A program made the position numbers and the translations under genes. A DNA stretch of 6,596 nt, taken from an uncultured Lachnospiraceae bacterium. Its GTDB lineage: Bacteria > Bacillota > Clostridia > Lachnospirales > Lachnospiraceae. Shown here piece by piece: positions 5,769 to 6,596 of this stretch. The number at the start of each line of letters is the position of its first letter. The first letter of the stretch is position 1. Where the stretch lies: NCBI GenBank assembly GCA_910577445.1, contig CAJTMZ010000043.1, positions 1 through 6,596 of the forward strand, written 5' to 3'. The notes beneath the pieces were generated by a model, which had not been told where the DNA came from, did not search any database, and saw only the letters and a program-made list of their open reading frames with translations.

Positions 5769-6596
5769 ATGCGGAAAATATACGGACAGAAAAAAAGACG
5801 CGTAAGCTCTGACCGTCTGGTGTTTAATATATTGTCGTTTACGGTGCTGACGGTACTGTCCCTTATCTGTCTGCTGCCTTTCTGGCTGGTGGTCAGCGGT
5901 TCGTTTTCGGACCAGCAGTCCATACGGCTGAACGGCTACCGGCTGATTCCCGAGAATTTTTCGGTGGATTCTTACCGGATGCTGTTCCGCATTCCGGAGG
6001 AGCTTTTGCAGGCGTATGGAATTACGATTTTTGTGACGGCGGCGGGCACGGGCCTTGGGCTGTTTATCACCAGCATGGCGGCATATGTGCTGGCGGACAA
6101 AGAGTTCCGTTACCGCTATCAGGTATCGTTTTTCTTTTACTTTACCTCGATTTTTGGCGGCGGTCTGGTTCCCTGGTACATATTTAATACCAAGTATCTG
6201 CACTTTCACAACAATATCATCGCGCTGATTCTTCCGATACTGGTCAATGTGACTTATCTGCTTATTCTGAAAAGTTACATGATGAATATTCCGGATTCCC
6301 TTTATGAATCCGCCAGACTGGACGGCGCGGGGGACTGGGTGGTGTATTTCCGGATAGCGCTTCCGCTGTGCAAGGCGGGGCTGGCTACGGTAGGATTATT
6401 TATCGCCCTCAACTACTGGAACGACTGGTACAACGCCATGCTGTTTCTGGACGAGGGAAAAAGAGAGCTTTATCCGTTGCAGTATTATTTAAATAATATA
6501 CTGACAAAGGCTCAGGCAATCAACGCGGCCGCGGCCCGCAGCGGGATTCCGGCCTCCGACGTGCCCAGCGAGCCAATGAAGCTGGCCATGACGGTG
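5769..6596 (+). CDS. ABC transporter permease, YtcP/LplC-type (3' end cut by the window)
   Basis: This is the second channel subunit of the importer. The frame is open for 276 codons to the last base of the window. Family members are about 290-305 residues, so the final membrane helix and tail (about 20-30 residues) are missing. The N-terminus is basic (K-K-R-R at 8-11) and is followed by a helix at about 19-45. Further helices lie at about 82-108, 118-140, 146-170 and 198-217. The EAA loop is E-S-A-R-L-D-G-A at 180-187, with I-A-L-P-L at 196-200; serine replaces the first alanine, a common variant. The N-Y-W-N-D-W-Y-N-A-M-L-F motif at 215-226 and the polar stretch near 250-275 before the last helix are typical of YtcP/LplC proteins. 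The start is fixed by AAGGAGG 8 bases upstream. A solute-binding protein gene probably follows outside the window. Confidence 0.93.
   Translation, partial: MRKIYGQKKRRVSSDRLVFNILSFTVLTVLSLICLLPFWLVVSGSFSDQQSIRLNGYRLIPENFSVDSYRMLFRIPEELLQAYGITIFVTAAGTGLGLFITSMAAYVLADKEFRYRYQVSFFFYFTSIFGGGLVPWYIFNTKYLHFHNNIIALILPILVNVTYLLILKSYMMNIPDSLYESARLDGAGDWVVYFRIALPLCKAGLATVGLFIALNYWNDWYNAMLFLDEGKRELYPLQYYLNNILTKAQAINAAAARSGIPASDVPSEPMKLAMTV

Noticed and set aside
5763..6209. Open frame of 148 residues on the minus strand, opposite the second permease
   Set aside because: It is antisense to a clear permease gene, has a low-complexity basic composition (many Arg, Lys, Gln and His), no recognisable domain and no promoter; it is a shadow of the real frame.
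6521..6540. GC-rich palindromic run near the end of the second permease
   Set aside because: It encodes consecutive alanines in a region that is normally alanine-rich in this family, and there is no T-run or position that suggests a terminator.

Overview
The window looks like part of a carbohydrate-uptake and utilisation locus from a low-to-moderate GC Gram-positive bacterium, most likely a gut-type clostridium (Lachnospiraceae-like). This rests on strong AGGAGG ribosome binding sites, a YesM/YesN-type two-component system, LplB/YtcP-type sugar permeases and the absence of a dedicated ATPase gene beside them. The taxonomic call is inference; there is no rRNA or marker gene here.

Layout. Two divergent gene sets are separated by an AT-rich region of 224 bases (4587-4810). 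Leftward (minus strand) run an AraC-type response regulator (3480-4586), a YesM-type sensor histidine kinase (1607-3490) and a DUF4091 glycoside-hydrolase-like protein (39-1610). These three genes overlap by 11 and 4 nucleotides, so they almost certainly form one translationally coupled operon. A strong hairpin (4-30) follows the last stop codon. Rightward (plus strand) run two ABC transporter permeases: an LplB-type gene (4811-5737) and a YtcP-type gene (from 5769, cut by the window end). A solute-binding protein gene and further hydrolases probably follow outside the window.

How it works together (inference from family knowledge). The kinase probably senses a sugar, or a sugar-loaded binding protein, at the membrane and phosphorylates the regulator at Asp56. 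The regulator would then activate the divergent permease operon and perhaps its own. The permeases import an oligosaccharide using a shared cytoplasmic ATPase of the MsmX/UgpC type encoded elsewhere. The DUF4091 protein has no signal peptide and could cleave the imported sugar in the cytoplasm.

The intergenic region holds a near-consensus sigma-A promoter for the leftward operon, a weaker extended -10 promoter for the rightward operon, and two dyad-symmetric candidate operators. No mobile element, CRISPR array, RNA gene or frameshift was seen. The locus type is known. The less ordinary points are the coupling of the glycosidase-like gene to the sensor kinase and the architecture of the control region.
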